A stretch of 41,494 bases of DNA from Crocosphaera chwakensis CCY0110 (GCF_000169335.1 NZ_AAXW01000044.1:1-41494); one strand, 5' to 3'. Counted from the first letter of the stretch, positions 1 through 9,379 are shown. Numbers and translations: made by a program. The notes: generated from the sequence alone by a model not told the origin.

Positions 1-55
1 TCACGATCATCCATTCAGCATCTGTTAAATCACTTTTATAGGGTTTTCTTGGCAT
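1..55 (-). mobile_element. IS5-like transposase, N-terminal fragment cut by the window edge
   Basis: Reading the minus strand from an ATG at 55 gives 18 codons (MPRKPYKSDLTDAEWMIV) that run off the window. The pattern MPRKPY-x-SDLTDAxW is the usual start of IS5-family (DUF4096-type) transposases in cyanobacteria. Only the beginning is visible, so I cannot say whether the element is intact, and I could not identify its terminal inverted repeat in the A/T-rich bases just after position 55. Confidence 0.6.
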
Positions 56-952
56 TCAAATAAAGCAAAAGCGGTTTGATAACTTTATTTCACTATCTTT
101 ATTCGTTTTCTAGCGTCTTTTTTATATTTACTTTATGAATGCTCTCTAATAAAAAAATTTATCAATGACTGAAACCAGACTAAGAGAAGTAGTCATCGCT
201 TATAAAGCACTGCTCCCTGTTCTCCTTAATGATGAAACTAAAAAAGGAAAAGGGGTTAAACGTTTCCATCATTCGGTTTCTTATGGCAAAATAACCTAAA
301 TAAACTAACCTTCTTTTTGGGGTGAGGATTTTACCTTTTCATAGATATAAACCCATCCATTTACCTTGGGAAAAGTCTAGTTTCATTTCAATCAAATCAG
401 TGACTTATTCATCCTGCTCAACCTTGCTTATATAACGTTTTAATGCTTGGCGAACGTAGCGTAGTCATGGAAACCCTACCCTAACAAGACAAAACGACTC
501 CACAATAATAGAATAATAGCTGCACTGAGTCCAAAAGGTGTGGCTAAAAATTCTACAAAGTCTAGGATAACTAAAAAATATTTTAAAATTGTTAACGAGC
601 TTTCCATGGGTTGACCCCCAAAAATTTAGTAAATGGATATCGTATTTTCAGGATAAGTCCAATTTTCGTCTATAGTTCTAGTTTCTCCCTTGCTTTAGTG
701 TTAGTTCCTCATCCGTTACAAATTTTAACATAAAATTTTAAACTAAGTGTGCCAGACGAAAAAAATTATCTATAAGTTTCCTCAACTCCATACTATAAGC
801 TAGGTTTCTACGATTCCGTATCAATAGATATCATTTAAACATTACAAAAAAATGCTTAAATAAAGTCATAAGACAGAGAAAATTATCATATTAATTTTTA
901 AAAGTGATTAGAAGCTGAATTAATGAATTTCTTTAAATAAGATTTTTCTTTA
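56..952. other. Gene-poor stretch beside the IS fragment
   Basis: About 900 bases without a convincing gene longer than 45 codons. Two tiny ORFs are visible. One is on the plus strand at 165-299 (44 residues, lysine-rich middle, no recognised family, weak). The other is a hydrophobic ORF on the minus strand at 476-607, listed separately. Bases 620-952 are A/T-rich and I see nothing in them. Confidence 0.5.
476..607 (-). CDS. Possible 43-residue membrane miniprotein
   Basis: The ORF runs from ATG at 607 to TAG at 476. The product begins MESSLTILKYFLVILDFVEF and is almost entirely hydrophobic, with a second hydrophobic stretch (around LSAAIILLLW) and a single basic residue (Arg) near the C-terminus. 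This is the composition of a small one- or two-helix membrane protein. A G-rich run lies just upstream of the ATG, but its spacing is not a textbook ribosome binding site. No family is recognised, and a chance ORF cannot be excluded. Confidence 0.3.
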   Translation of the reverse strand: MESSLTILKYFLVILDFVEFLATPFGLSAAIILLLWSRFVLLG

Positions 953-1822
953 CTAATTAAGGATTGCTTCTGCTGTCAATTGTGCTTTTTCTAAATGGGG
1001 AACATGGCCACATTTTGGAATCCAAATTAATTTACTGTTAGGAATCAATGCTTTAAACTTATCGGCATCTTTTGTTCCTAAAATTTTGTCATTCTCTCCC
1101 CAGATAATAGTCGTTTCGTGTTGAAGATTAACAAGTTCTTGCTTAAAAGAACCATAACCTCCACTTTTAGTAAACGAAATTAATCCTTGACTCCATCTCT
1201 CACAGTTAAGATGTAAAGCAGCACAAAGTTGAGCATCTTTGCTAGCAAAGCTTTTATCATAATAAGCAGATTCACTAATCTTTTGTCTCACTGTAAGATT
1301 GCGTAAAAATGCCGTTGATAAATAGTCTAGAGGAGGAAACATAAATTTTCCTATCTTTGGTGGTGCAGCTAAACCAGCACTATCTATTAACACTAATTTT
1401 TTAACAGCTTCCGGGTAGGTTAACGTAAAATCAATAGCGGTTGCACCTCCCATAGAAGCACCAACCAAAATAATAGGTTGCTCAATTAAAATTTTCCACG
1501 TATAGTATAAATGAGTTTTGATATTCTCAGCACTAAATAATAAGTCACTATTTCTCTTCGTAAAACCAAACCCCAATAAGTCAATTGCCCAAGTTTGATG
1601 ATGTTGCGATAAAATAGGCAAGAGACGACGATATTCTAATAAAGAACTATCAAACCCATGAATTAGTAATATGGGTGTATTTTCTTCTCCTTTACACACA
1701 TAACTGGTGGTAATAGATTGACTAGATAAAGGTGTTTGAATATCTTCAAATTGAATAGAATTAACGATATCAAGGGATGTTTTTTCTGTTAATCTTTGGG
1801 CTTCAAAGGGAAGGAAAACCAT
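953..1822 (-). CDS. Alpha/beta-hydrolase fold protein
   Basis: A 289-residue single-domain alpha/beta hydrolase, normal length for the family. The oxyanion-hole strand ends in HGF (about residues 55-57). The nucleophile elbow is GASMGG with Ser123, the acid is probably Asp245 in WGENDKILG, and the base His273 in CGHVPHLE. The triad is therefore complete, and the protein is predicted to be an active hydrolase (esterase, lipase or C-C hydrolase type); the substrate cannot be read from sequence. No signal peptide is evident, so it is probably cytosolic. It lies downstream of the sigma-factor gene on the same strand with an 88-base gap, so co-transcription is possible but not shown. Confidence 0.85.
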   Translation of the reverse strand: MVFLPFEAQRLTEKTSLDIVNSIQFEDIQTPLSSQSITTSYVCKGEENTPILLIHGFDSSLLEYRRLLPILSQHHQTWAIDLLGFGFTKRNSDLLFSAENIKTHLYYTWKILIEQPIILVGASMGGATAIDFTLTYPEAVKKLVLIDSAGLAAPPKIGKFMFPPLDYLSTAFLRNLTVRQKISESAYYDKSFASKDAQLCAALHLNCERWSQGLISFTKSGGYGSFKQELVNLQHETTIIWGENDKILGTKDADKFKALIPNSKLIWIPKCGHVPHLEKAQLTAEAILN

Positions 1823-1910
1823 AGGGAATGTCTAGGGAGAAAATAACCTTGATGGATTATATCATATTAATTATTTCTCTCCCTGAAATGACCTTCAGAC
1901 ATTTTAATTC

Positions 1911-2804
1911 TTAACCCGCTAGTCTTTCAACATGACTACTTTGTTTACGTAAAATTCTTAACGCACGACTATAAATTTGACGGGCTCTTTCATGACTAAT
2001 ACCACATTGTTCACCAATGGCTTTGTAACTTAGTTGTTTACCATCTCGCAAACCAAAACGTAGAATAATCACTTCCTTTTGTCGAGGAGATAAATTCTCT
2101 AACATACGGTTAATTTGAGAAATTTTCTCTTGTTGTTTCACAAAATCACTCGGAGAAACTCCCTCTTCATCAGGTAATAATTGCCCTAACTCTGTGTTAT
2201 TTTCATCGATAACAATATTCAAACTTCGAGACTTTGTTTTGAACGCTGCTTGCTGTAAAAATCGTAATTTATCAACAGTGATATCCATGTTTTCAGCAAT
2301 CTCTTGCTGAGTGGGTTTTCTACCCAATTTCAAAGTTAACTCTCGGATAGATTTGCGATATTTATTGAGGTTTTCATTAATATGAATGGGTAAACGAATG
2401 GTACGACTTTGTTCTGCGATCGCCCTTGTTATTCCTTGTCGTATCCACCAATAGGCATAGGTAGAAAACTTATAACCACGAGAGGGATCAAACTTCTCTA
2501 CCCCGCGAATTAATCCTAAGCTTCCTTCTTGAATTAAATCTAATAAAGATAGGCCAGAATTTAGGTATTTCTTAGCGATGGATACCACCAGACGTAAATT
2601 TGCCTGGATCATTTTATCCCTAGCTCTTTGCCCTATTACGACAATTTTCTTTTCTTCTTTGTTTAACTCTTCTTTTTCTAATAGAGGTAACATTGCCTGA
2701 ATTTCTTCGGCTAGTTTAATTTCTTCAGCCCCAGAGAGTAAGGGAGTTTTACCAATAGACTGAAGGTAATGACGGACGGTATCAACTTTTTTCTTGGTTG
2801 GCAT
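1911..2804 (-). CDS. Group-2 RpoD-family sigma factor (SigB/SigD-like)
   Basis: A 297-residue sigma-70 protein lacking the long region 1.1 of a primary sigma factor. Region 1.2 is near the N-terminus (DTVRHYLQSIGKTPLL). Region 2 has the core-binding and -10-recognition helices (NLRLVVSIAKKY, FSTYAYWWIRQGITRAI). Region 3 follows, and region 4 contains the helix-turn-helix (LSYKAIGEQCGISHERARQI). This domain set with short length is typical of cyanobacterial group-2 sigma factors used in stress, dark or nitrogen responses. Which of SigB, D or E it matches cannot be decided by eye. A second sigma gene lies at 27963-29219. Confidence 0.9.
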   Translation of the reverse strand: MPTKKKVDTVRHYLQSIGKTPLLSGAEEIKLAEEIQAMLPLLEKEELNKEEKKIVVIGQRARDKMIQANLRLVVSIAKKYLNSGLSLLDLIQEGSLGLIRGVEKFDPSRGYKFSTYAYWWIRQGITRAIAEQSRTIRLPIHINENLNKYRKSIRELTLKLGRKPTQQEIAENMDITVDKLRFLQQAAFKTKSRSLNIVIDENNTELGQLLPDEEGVSPSDFVKQQEKISQINRMLENLSPRQKEVIILRFGLRDGKQLSYKAIGEQCGISHERARQIYSRALRILRKQSSHVERLAG

Positions 2805-3134
2805 TTTTAGTTAACTCTTAATTATTCGTGTTTACAGGTACAGTGATGGAAATATACGCGGACAATTATCACCTAAATCTCAATCGCAATTTCTTCTTTT
2901 CTTAGCACAATGTCACTCAGTATTGATAGGACTTATCTATACTCTAATTGTAAAGGAAAATTAATTTTTTTGCAAGTTATCACCCTGTACTAACTAAAAA
3001 ATTGTTATCATTAATGTCCCAACTAAATAGTGGAACAGGAAAAAGAGAATAAATTCAACAGTTAGTAATCGGTAGCTTTTTCCTTTAAAATAGAAATAAG
3101 GCATAACCTTTGATAGCTTAATGTGTGACTTTGA
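2805..3134. other. Divergent intergenic region, sigma factor / helicase
   Basis: 330 A/T-rich bases between the minus-strand sigma gene and the plus-strand helicase, so it must carry both promoters. I see no perfect -35/-10 pair and no strong hairpin or ORF. Confidence 0.4.
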
Positions 3135-6047
3135 GTGAAACAATCATTAACCTCTGATGAACTAAATATTCAAGACCTATTCCCTTTTCAACTTGACCGC
3201 TTTCAAGTAGAAGCGATTGCAGCGTTAAATAAAGGAAAATCTGTCGTAGTCTGCGCTCCAACTGGTTCAGGAAAGACAGTAATTGGAGAATTTGCCACGT
3301 ATCGGGCTTTACATTTAAGTAAACGGGTTTTTTATACCACCCCCCTCAAAGCTCTATCAAATCAAAAATTTCGTGACTTCCAGGAAAAATTTGCCACCAC
3401 AGAAGAAGGAATTGAAGAAGACAAAGTCGGATTAATCACAGGGGATATGGTCATCAATCCCAACGCGGACATTGTAATTATGACCACAGAAATTTTTCGC
3501 AATATGCTCTATGAGACCCCCATTGGTCAAGTAGGAACTTCTTTAGAAAACGTGGCCACCGTAATATTAGACGAATGTCATTATATTAGTAATCGCGGAC
3601 GGGGTACAGTATGGGAAGAATCCATTATTTATTGTCCCCCCACCATTCAATTAGTTGCCCTCTCTGCAACCATCGGCAACCCAGAAGAATTAACGGACTG
3701 GATCAATGAAGTACGAAAAACCGCCCCCCACGTTGAGGCAGAAGAAACCGCTATCAGTTTATGTGAACTGATTAATTCCGATTTTCGCCCCGTTCCCCTT
3801 CGCTTCTACTTCAGTCAAAAAAACGGCCTCTACCCCCTCCTCAATCAACAACAAACAGCCCTTAACCCTCGTCTCAAACCCAAAGGCAACCGCAAAAAAC
3901 GCAGACGCATCAAACGGAGTGAATGTCCCACCCCAATGATGGTGGTCACACAACTCTACGAAAAAGACCTCTTACCCGCCATTTACGTCATCTTTAGCCG
4001 TCGAGAATGCGATCGCGCTGTACAAAAACTAGAAGGCGTGGTTTTAGTCTCTCCTGAAGAGGCACACGCCCTACAATATAATCTCCTCACCTTCTTTTTA
4101 GCCGAAAACCCCAACCTACAAGAAACCCTCCTCAAAGCAGTCGCCACAGAAAATCCCCCATTACACGACCCCTTAAAAGATTTTCTCAACACCCTTTCAG
4201 CCCAGTCCCGTTTATTTCCTTATCTAGCAGAAGATGAAGACAGTAAAATACACTTATTTGGGATTTTAGCCGATCTCTGCCAGTTAGTCAGAGGCGAACA
4301 ACTTGAACCCCTAACCAGAGGCATTGCAGCCCACCATGCAGGGATTTTACCCCTATGGAAAGAATTAGTCGAACAACTCTTTGAAGTTGGGTTAGTTAAA
4401 GTGGTCTTTGCCACCGCTACCCTGTCGGCCGGCATCAATATGCCAGCCCGAACTACCGTAATCTCAGCCCTGTCCAAACGAAACGACACTGGACACAGTA
4501 TGTTAACTCCCTCAGAATTCCTGCAAATTGCCGGTCGGGCAGGACGAAGAGGCATGGATGAGGTAGGTCACGTCGTCGCCATTCAAACCCCCTTTGAAGG
4601 GGCAACAGAGGCCGCCTACTTAGCCACCGCAGAGTCAGAACCCCTCAGAAGTTGTTTTACCCCCTCCTATGGCATGGTGTTAAACCTTCTACAAAAACAC
4701 ACCATCAAAGAAGCGAAAGACCTTCTAGAAAGAAGTTTCGCCGAATATTTAGCTCAATTAAAACTAGAACCCGAACAACAAGCGATCGCTAATTTAAGTA
4801 CAGAATTAGCTAAACTCGACATCGAATTAGGAGGACTACAAGAAAAAGATATCATAGAATACGAAAAATTAAACGCTCGTTTAAAAGAAGAAAAAAGACT
4901 CCTCAAGATTCTTGAAGATCAAGCAGAAGAAAAGCGCAAAAAAGAAATTTCAGGTCAGCTAGGTCAGTTAAATATAGGAGACTTAGTTTATTTAAAAGGC
5001 AAACGCTTAAGAACCTCAACTCCTCAATTAGCGGTTATTGTAGCGATGGTTCCGGGATCAGGACAAAGTTTTGACTTGCTTTGTTTAGGAGATAATAACT
5101 ACTGGTATTTAGTAAAACGAGGGGATATTGTTGATTTTTATGGAGCTTCTTTACCCCTGTCTCTCATTGATCCTTTAGTCTTACCTGACTTAAGAAGATT
5201 ATCCCTAGGAAGAGGGCCAAAAGGAGATGAAACCTCCAAAGAAATTACCAAACAAATTAGTGATCGCGCCTTTGGAAGAATTACTCCCCCAGAAGTCATA
5301 GAACAACAAAAACGAATTGATCAAGTCCAAGACTTATTAAACAATCATCCTCTCACTAAAGGTAGAGATTTTAAACGGTTATTGAAGTCCCATCATCGAC
5401 GCTTAGAATTACGCGAACAACTCCATAACCGACAAATTAAATTTCAAAAATTACAATCCAATCAATCTTATTATTGGCAAGAATTTCTGAATTTAATTGA
5501 GATTTTACGAGAATTTAATGCCCTAGATCATTACACTCCTACCAACCTCGGCAAAGCAGCTGCAACTATGCGCGGAGAAAATGAGTTATGGTTAGGATTA
5601 GTCTTTATGTCAGGAATTTTAAATCATTTAGAACCCCATCAATTAGCGGCCGCCGTCAGTGCCATTATTACCGAAACCCTAAGGCCCGATACTTGGACTA
5701 ATTATTTACCCTCTCCAGAAGTCTTAAAGTTATTTAGAGAGTCCCCAGAACAAGGGGTAAGCATTGGCGAAATGCGTCGTTTATTGAACCAAACCCAACG
5801 ACGTTATCAAATTACCATTCCTGTTTGGTTAGAGTTAGAATTAATTGGCTTAGTCGAACAATGGGCGTTAGGAGGAGACTGGCAAGAACTGTGTGAAAAT
5901 ACCAGTTTAGACGAAGGAGATTTAGTCCGTTTGCTAAGGCGTACTATTGATCTACTTTGGCAAATTCCCCAAACTCCTGGCATCTCTAATTATTTGGCCG
6001 GCACTGCTAAAGAAGCGATCGTTTTATTAAAACGATTTCCTATTTAA
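3135..6047 (+). CDS. Ski2/Mtr4-like DEAD/DEAH RNA helicase with DSHCT C-terminus
   Basis: A 970-residue superfamily-2 helicase. Walker A is APTGSGKT (41-48) and the Walker B box is DECH (146-149), followed by LSAT (motif III). Motif IV-VI sequences include HHAGILP and QIAGRAGRRGMDEVG. The C-terminal third (DHYTPTNLGKAAATMRGENE onward) is the DSHCT domain of Ski2/Mtr4/Dob1 helicases. A basic, proline-rich insert sits near residue 250 between the RecA domains. Cyanobacterial members are thought to act in RNA processing or turnover; the RNA target is unknown. The GTG start is chosen because an in-frame TGA lies immediately upstream (3132-3134), so no earlier start exists in this frame. Confidence 0.93.
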   Translation: MKQSLTSDELNIQDLFPFQLDRFQVEAIAALNKGKSVVVCAPTGSGKTVIGEFATYRALHLSKRVFYTTPLKALSNQKFRDFQEKFATTEEGIEEDKVGLITGDMVINPNADIVIMTTEIFRNMLYETPIGQVGTSLENVATVILDECHYISNRGRGTVWEESIIYCPPTIQLVALSATIGNPEELTDWINEVRKTAPHVEAEETAISLCELINSDFRPVPLRFYFSQKNGLYPLLNQQQTALNPRLKPKGNRKKRRRIKRSECPTPMMVVTQLYEKDLLPAIYVIFSRRECDRAVQKLEGVVLVSPEEAHALQYNLLTFFLAENPNLQETLLKAVATENPPLHDPLKDFLNTLSAQSRLFPYLAEDEDSKIHLFGILADLCQLVRGEQLEPLTRGIAAHHAGILPLWKELVEQLFEVGLVKVVFATATLSAGINMPARTTVISALSKRNDTGHSMLTPSEFLQIAGRAGRRGMDEVGHVVAIQTPFEGATEAAYLATAESEPLRSCFTPSYGMVLNLLQKHTIKEAKDLLERSFAEYLAQLKLEPEQQAIANLSTELAKLDIELGGLQEKDIIEYEKLNARLKEEKRLLKILEDQAEEKRKKEISGQLGQLNIGDLVYLKGKRLRTSTPQLAVIVAMVPGSGQSFDLLCLGDNNYWYLVKRGDIVDFYGASLPLSLIDPLVLPDLRRLSLGRGPKGDETSKEITKQISDRAFGRITPPEVIEQQKRIDQVQDLLNNHPLTKGRDFKRLLKSHHRRLELREQLHNRQIKFQKLQSNQSYYWQEFLNLIEILREFNALDHYTPTNLGKAAATMRGENELWLGLVFMSGILNHLEPHQLAAAVSAIITETLRPDTWTNYLPSPEVLKLFRESPEQGVSIGEMRRLLNQTQRRYQITIPVWLELELIGLVEQWALGGDWQELCENTSLDEGDLVRLLRRTIDLLWQIPQTPGISNYLAGTAKEAIVLLKRFPI

Positions 6048-6064
6048 TATAAGTTTAATATAAG
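6018..6064 (+). repeat. Hairpin at the helicase 3' end and 11-bp tandem repeat over its stop codon
   Basis: The last codons of the helicase gene form an 8-bp perfect inverted repeat (ATCGTTTT at 6018-6025, AAAACGAT at 6029-6036, 3-base loop). The 11-mer TTTAATATAAG follows twice in tandem (6043-6053, 6054-6064), and the TAA stop lies inside the first copy. The hairpin has no clean T-run after it, so it is at best a weak terminator. Confidence 0.45.
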
Positions 6065-6207
6065 AAAATTTATGTCTAAAGTTGATTGTTTTCTCCTCAC
6101 AAAACTAATTCTCTAGATAGATATAATGTAATCGAAAAATTATTATATTAAAACACAGAATAATCAAAAATCACGCAATTTTTGCTATTGAACAGGAAAA
6201 AAATTAT

Positions 6208-7035
6208 ATGTTTAAACAAAATTATCATAGTTTTCAATGGACAAGAAAAACTGCAGCTTGTCTAGGTGCGATCGCTTTGTCTTCTTCTATAATGGTTGTG
6301 TCTGGATGTACTCAACCCGAAACCACCGCACCCAATAATGTGACAAGCGAAGCAGTTGTAGAAGAAACTGAACAACTGATCGGACAAACGGTTACTATCA
6401 GAAGTGAAATAGAAGAAAAACTCGGAAATGAGGGTTATGTAGTCGAGTCTAATGAGTTTTTTGGTGGAGAAGAAATTTTAATTATTGATGCCACTGGTAC
6501 ACCAATGAGTCTCTCTGAGGCAGAAGATGTTCCCATACAAGTCACTGGAGAAGTAGCACAATTTGTCATTGCTGATATTGAGAGAGAGTATGGTATTGGC
6601 TTAGATCCTAATCTTTATGCTGAGTATGAACAGCAACCTGCTATTATTGCCCAGTCTATCGCATTAGCCCCTGATCCTGAAGAGTTGGCAGAGAACCCAG
6701 AAGCTTATTACAATCGAGTTGTTGCCGTAGAAGCCGAAGTAGCTGAGGTTTATTCTCCTAGTGCTTATACGGTAGGAGAAGAAGGTTGGTTTAGCGATGG
6801 TGAACTATTAGTGGTTGGTGTTACGCCAAACTCTGAACTGATGACTGAAAATGAGCCAGAAGACCGATATGTTACTGTAACTGGTGTGTTGCGCCCTTAT
6901 ATTACCAGTGAATTTGAGCGAGATTACGACTTGACCTGGGATTTAGATTTACAACAAGAAATAGAAGCAGAATTTCAAGAAAAACCTGTCTTAGTTGCTA
7001 GTGATGTTTATCCTTCAGCCAAAGAAGAATACTAA
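6208..7035 (+). CDS. Lipoprotein with two tandem homologous domains
   Basis: A 275-residue predicted lipoprotein: basic N-terminus, hydrophobic segment, and lipobox VSGC with Cys34 as the lipidation site. The mature part is acidic and holds two similar units of roughly 100 residues. Each starts with a strand near a conserved V/I-x-V or T-I-x-S pattern, continues with a GEE/GEL-L-hydrophobic strand, then a V-TG-V strand (PIQVTGEVAQF and YVTVTGVLRPY), then a D/E-rich helix ending E-x-x-P-x-x-x-A-x. The V-x-V-T-G strand resembles OB-fold-like stress proteins, but that is inference. Function unknown; likely attached to the periplasmic face of a membrane. Confidence 0.75.
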   Translation: MFKQNYHSFQWTRKTAACLGAIALSSSIMVVSGCTQPETTAPNNVTSEAVVEETEQLIGQTVTIRSEIEEKLGNEGYVVESNEFFGGEEILIIDATGTPMSLSEAEDVPIQVTGEVAQFVIADIEREYGIGLDPNLYAEYEQQPAIIAQSIALAPDPEELAENPEAYYNRVVAVEAEVAEVYSPSAYTVGEEGWFSDGELLVVGVTPNSELMTENEPEDRYVTVTGVLRPYITSEFERDYDLTWDLDLQQEIEAEFQEKPVLVASDVYPSAKEEY

Positions 7036-7060
7036 TGTCATATTATTTTTAGGGATTTAA

Positions 7061-7215
7061 GGTTCTTTCTTCTGTAATAATCCCTGTAATTAAATGAGCA
7101 GGAGTAACATCGAAGGCGAGGTTATAATAATCGTCGTTCCGATTTGATAAAGTTCGGAGGGATCTCGTTCTTCGATGGGAATTCAATCTCCTGCTTCTAA
7201 ACTAAAATCTACCGT
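7061..7215 (-). pseudogene. Decayed duplicate of the mtnA 3' end
   Basis: This stretch aligns base for base with 7979-8155, the C-terminal coding end of mtnA. Shared blocks include CCTGTAATTAAATGAGC, GGATCTCGTTCTTCGATG and AAAATCTACCGT. It carries scattered substitutions and has lost about 22 bases relative to the intact copy (after GGTTATAATA). It has no start and cannot encode the enzyme. It lies on the far side of the Uma2 gene, which is therefore bracketed by the real mtnA end and this relic. Confidence 0.85.
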
Positions 7216-7325
7216 TTTGGTTAGAGTTAGAATTTTTTTTTACCATTTTTAGTTAAAGTTTTCAAACCGGAAAAAGTACATTAATCAAAATATTTAGAAT
7301 AGGATAAAGTACACTCATTATAGTG

Positions 7326-7898
7326 CTACATAAAAAAAGGCTTTAAAACAAAGGAAATATTAGTAAAATGAGGAATATTAATAATGTCATCAGGTAAATA
7401 AATTTGTTGCGATCGATAATTATATTTTCCCTTTGATAGTTGATAAGGTTGAGTATAGGTTTCTAGTTGTTTATCTCTGAGGTTAACTATCCAAAAGTCC
7501 ATAATTCCGGCTTCAGCATAAAGTGGTAATTTAACATCTCGATCAAATATTAAAGTAGAATCTGCAATTTCGATTAGTAATAAAATCTCAGACGGAAAAG
7601 GATGAGATGATAAATAATTATCTTCTCTCTTTTGAGCAATAACAACATCTGGTTCTGGTTCGCTATTAGGAGGAATAAGAATGGGTTCTTGTCCCCTAAC
7701 AACGGCTTTATCTTTCAGTAAAACATATAATTCTCCAAATAATAAGGAATTACAAACCGAATGAGCAGTTCTTTTCGGTGACATCGTAATAATATCCCCT
7801 CGAATTAATTCTAAACGTTCATCCGCCGTGAAAAATCCTAATTCAATGAGACGGTGATATTCTTCAATTGTGAATTGTTTGCGAGTTGTTATTATCAT
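7326..7898 (-). CDS. Uma2-family putative endonuclease (DUF820)
   Basis: A 190-residue member of the Uma2/DUF820 family, which is greatly expanded in cyanobacteria and has a PD-(D/E)XK nuclease-like fold. The N-terminus is typical (FTIEEYHRLIELGFF, then ERLELIRGDIITMSP). The putative catalytic core is EPDVVIAQ, then LLLIEIADST, then RDVKLPLYAEAGI. Length is normal and the key acidic residues and lysine are present. The cellular role of the family is not established; mobility and scattered distribution are known. It lies 28 bases downstream of mtnA on the same strand, inside a duplicated segment of mtnA, so it is probably a late arrival at this locus. Confidence 0.85.
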   Translation of the reverse strand: MIITTRKQFTIEEYHRLIELGFFTADERLELIRGDIITMSPKRTAHSVCNSLLFGELYVLLKDKAVVRGQEPILIPPNSEPEPDVVIAQKREDNYLSSHPFPSEILLLIEIADSTLIFDRDVKLPLYAEAGIMDFWIVNLRDKQLETYTQPYQLSKGKYNYRSQQIYLPDDIINIPHFTNISFVLKPFFM

Positions 7899-7926
7899 TG
7901 TTATAAGTCAAATTATTTTTTGTTTT

Positions 7927-8979
7927 CTAATGATAAGATAAATCTGATTTTAAAGTGATCAACTCTTCAGGTTTGACTGTTTTTTGTTCAGTAATAATTC
8001 CTGTAATTAAATGAGCTGGAGTGACATCAAAAGCAGGGTTATAATAGTCAACTCCATCGGGATAAATAATCGTCGTTCCAATTTGATAAAGTTCCGAAGG
8101 ATCTCGTTCTTCGATGGGAATTAAATCTCCTGTTTCTAAATTAAAATCTACCGTAGAAAGGGGCGCAGCAACATAAAAAGGAACGTTGTGCATTTTGGCA
8201 ATAACGGCTAATCCATAAGTGCCTATTTTATTAGCAGTATCTCCATTAGCAGCGATCCTATCAGCTCCCACAACTACCATATCAATTAGTCTTTTTTGCA
8301 TACAATGGGCTGCCATATTATCGCTAATTACAGTAACAGGAATTTTTTCTTGAACACATTCCCAAGCCGTTAATTTTGCCCCTTGTAAACGAGGTCTAGT
8401 TTCATCAGCAAACACCCTTTTTAATCTTCCCTCTGTCCATGCAGCACGAATAACTCCCAATGCTGTACCATAACCTGCTGTCGCTAATGCCCCTGCGTTA
8501 CAATGAGTTAATATTGTTAATTTTTCTGTTTTTTTTGGTAATATTGATAAACTATTTTGACCGATCGCTTGACAAGTTTTTACATCTTCTTCTTGAATTT
8601 GTTGCGCTGTTTGTAATAAAATTTGTTTAATTTCTTCTACCGTACCAATGCTTTCATAAGCTGTTTTTAACATTCGAGAAATTGCCCAAAAAAGATTAAC
8701 CGCAGTGGGACGAGTTTGACGTAATATTTCAGCCACTTTTTCTAACTGTTTCAAGAAGATTTCTCTCTCTTTTGTTTGAATATCTCTTGCCCCTAAATAC
8801 ATACCATAAGCTGCTGCGACTCCAATGGCAGGCGCACCTCGAACAATCATAGTTTTAATCGCTTTTGCCATGTCTTCATAGCGACTAATTTCTACTAAAG
8901 TGTATCGACTGGGTAAAGCAGTTTGATCGATCAATAAAACTTTATTATTAGACCAAACAACGGGATAAATTGTATTCAT
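7927..8979 (-). CDS. mtnA: S-methyl-5-thioribose-1-phosphate isomerase
   Basis: A 350-residue MtnA, which converts methylthioribose-1-phosphate to methylthioribulose-1-phosphate in methionine salvage. The family signature RGAPAIGVAAAYG is at about 48-59. The catalytic Cys160 is in LTHCNAGALATAGYG and the catalytic Asp240 in VVGADRIAANGDTANKIGTY, matching the residues known from the Bacillus enzyme. eIF2B-like folds share this architecture, but the Cys/Asp pair supports the isomerase call. The gene appears intact and ends with a complete C-terminus even though a damaged copy of its 3' end lies further downstream. Confidence 0.95.
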   Translation of the reverse strand: MNTIYPVVWSNNKVLLIDQTALPSRYTLVEISRYEDMAKAIKTMIVRGAPAIGVAAAYGMYLGARDIQTKEREIFLKQLEKVAEILRQTRPTAVNLFWAISRMLKTAYESIGTVEEIKQILLQTAQQIQEEDVKTCQAIGQNSLSILPKKTEKLTILTHCNAGALATAGYGTALGVIRAAWTEGRLKRVFADETRPRLQGAKLTAWECVQEKIPVTVISDNMAAHCMQKRLIDMVVVGADRIAANGDTANKIGTYGLAVIAKMHNVPFYVAAPLSTVDFNLETGDLIPIEERDPSELYQIGTTIIYPDGVDYYNPAFDVTPAHLITGIITEQKTVKPEELITLKSDLSYH

Positions 8980-9338
8980 AATAGTAGCTAGAATTAATCA
9001 TTAATCTCTATCAGTTATTTTGTCATATTTTAGTATTTTTGGAAAGTTACTCTAATTCATTATTTTAATTTTTAACTCTATTTAAACTGACTCGTTATTT
9101 ATCTCTATTTTTTGTGATTGATTGTTACACAAAGAAAAATTTTTTATTGTTGGCAGATTTCCCCATGTTGATGGTTATTTTCCACAGCTTTTTCAACAAT
9201 ACACAAAATCATTGATTCTTGTTCAAAGGATTTTAAAATCATAGGTTCAGTTATTTTCCCTATTAAAATATTAATCAACTTGGGGAAAATAAACGCTATT
9301 TTGTCCTTAATTTTACAAAATCAACCTCTTGATTTTTA

Positions 9339-9347
9339 TGTTACAAT
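9339..9347 (+). promoter_or_regulatory. Extended -10 promoter TG-T-TACAAT
   Basis: TG (9339-9340), one base, then TACAAT (9342-9347). No good -35 is visible at 17 bases, as is usual for extended -10 promoters. The start point would be near 9354, upstream of the 18-codon ORF and of the 166-codon gene at 9487. Confidence 0.4.
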
Positions 9348-9379
9348 GAGCTAAAGTAGTAAGTCCTAAAACAATAAAA

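Noticed and set aside
165..299. 44-codon plus-strand ORF
   Set aside because: No ribosome binding site, no family match and unremarkable composition; not given its own gene call.
4220..4555. 111-codon open frame opposite the helicase gene
   Set aside because: Lies wholly inside the conserved helicase motif region on the other strand; its composition mirrors the helicase codons.
9178..9186. Chromosomal origin suggested by a TTTTCCACA box
   Set aside because: Only one exact box is present in the 507-base gap, there is no cluster, and no dnaA or dnaN lies nearby.
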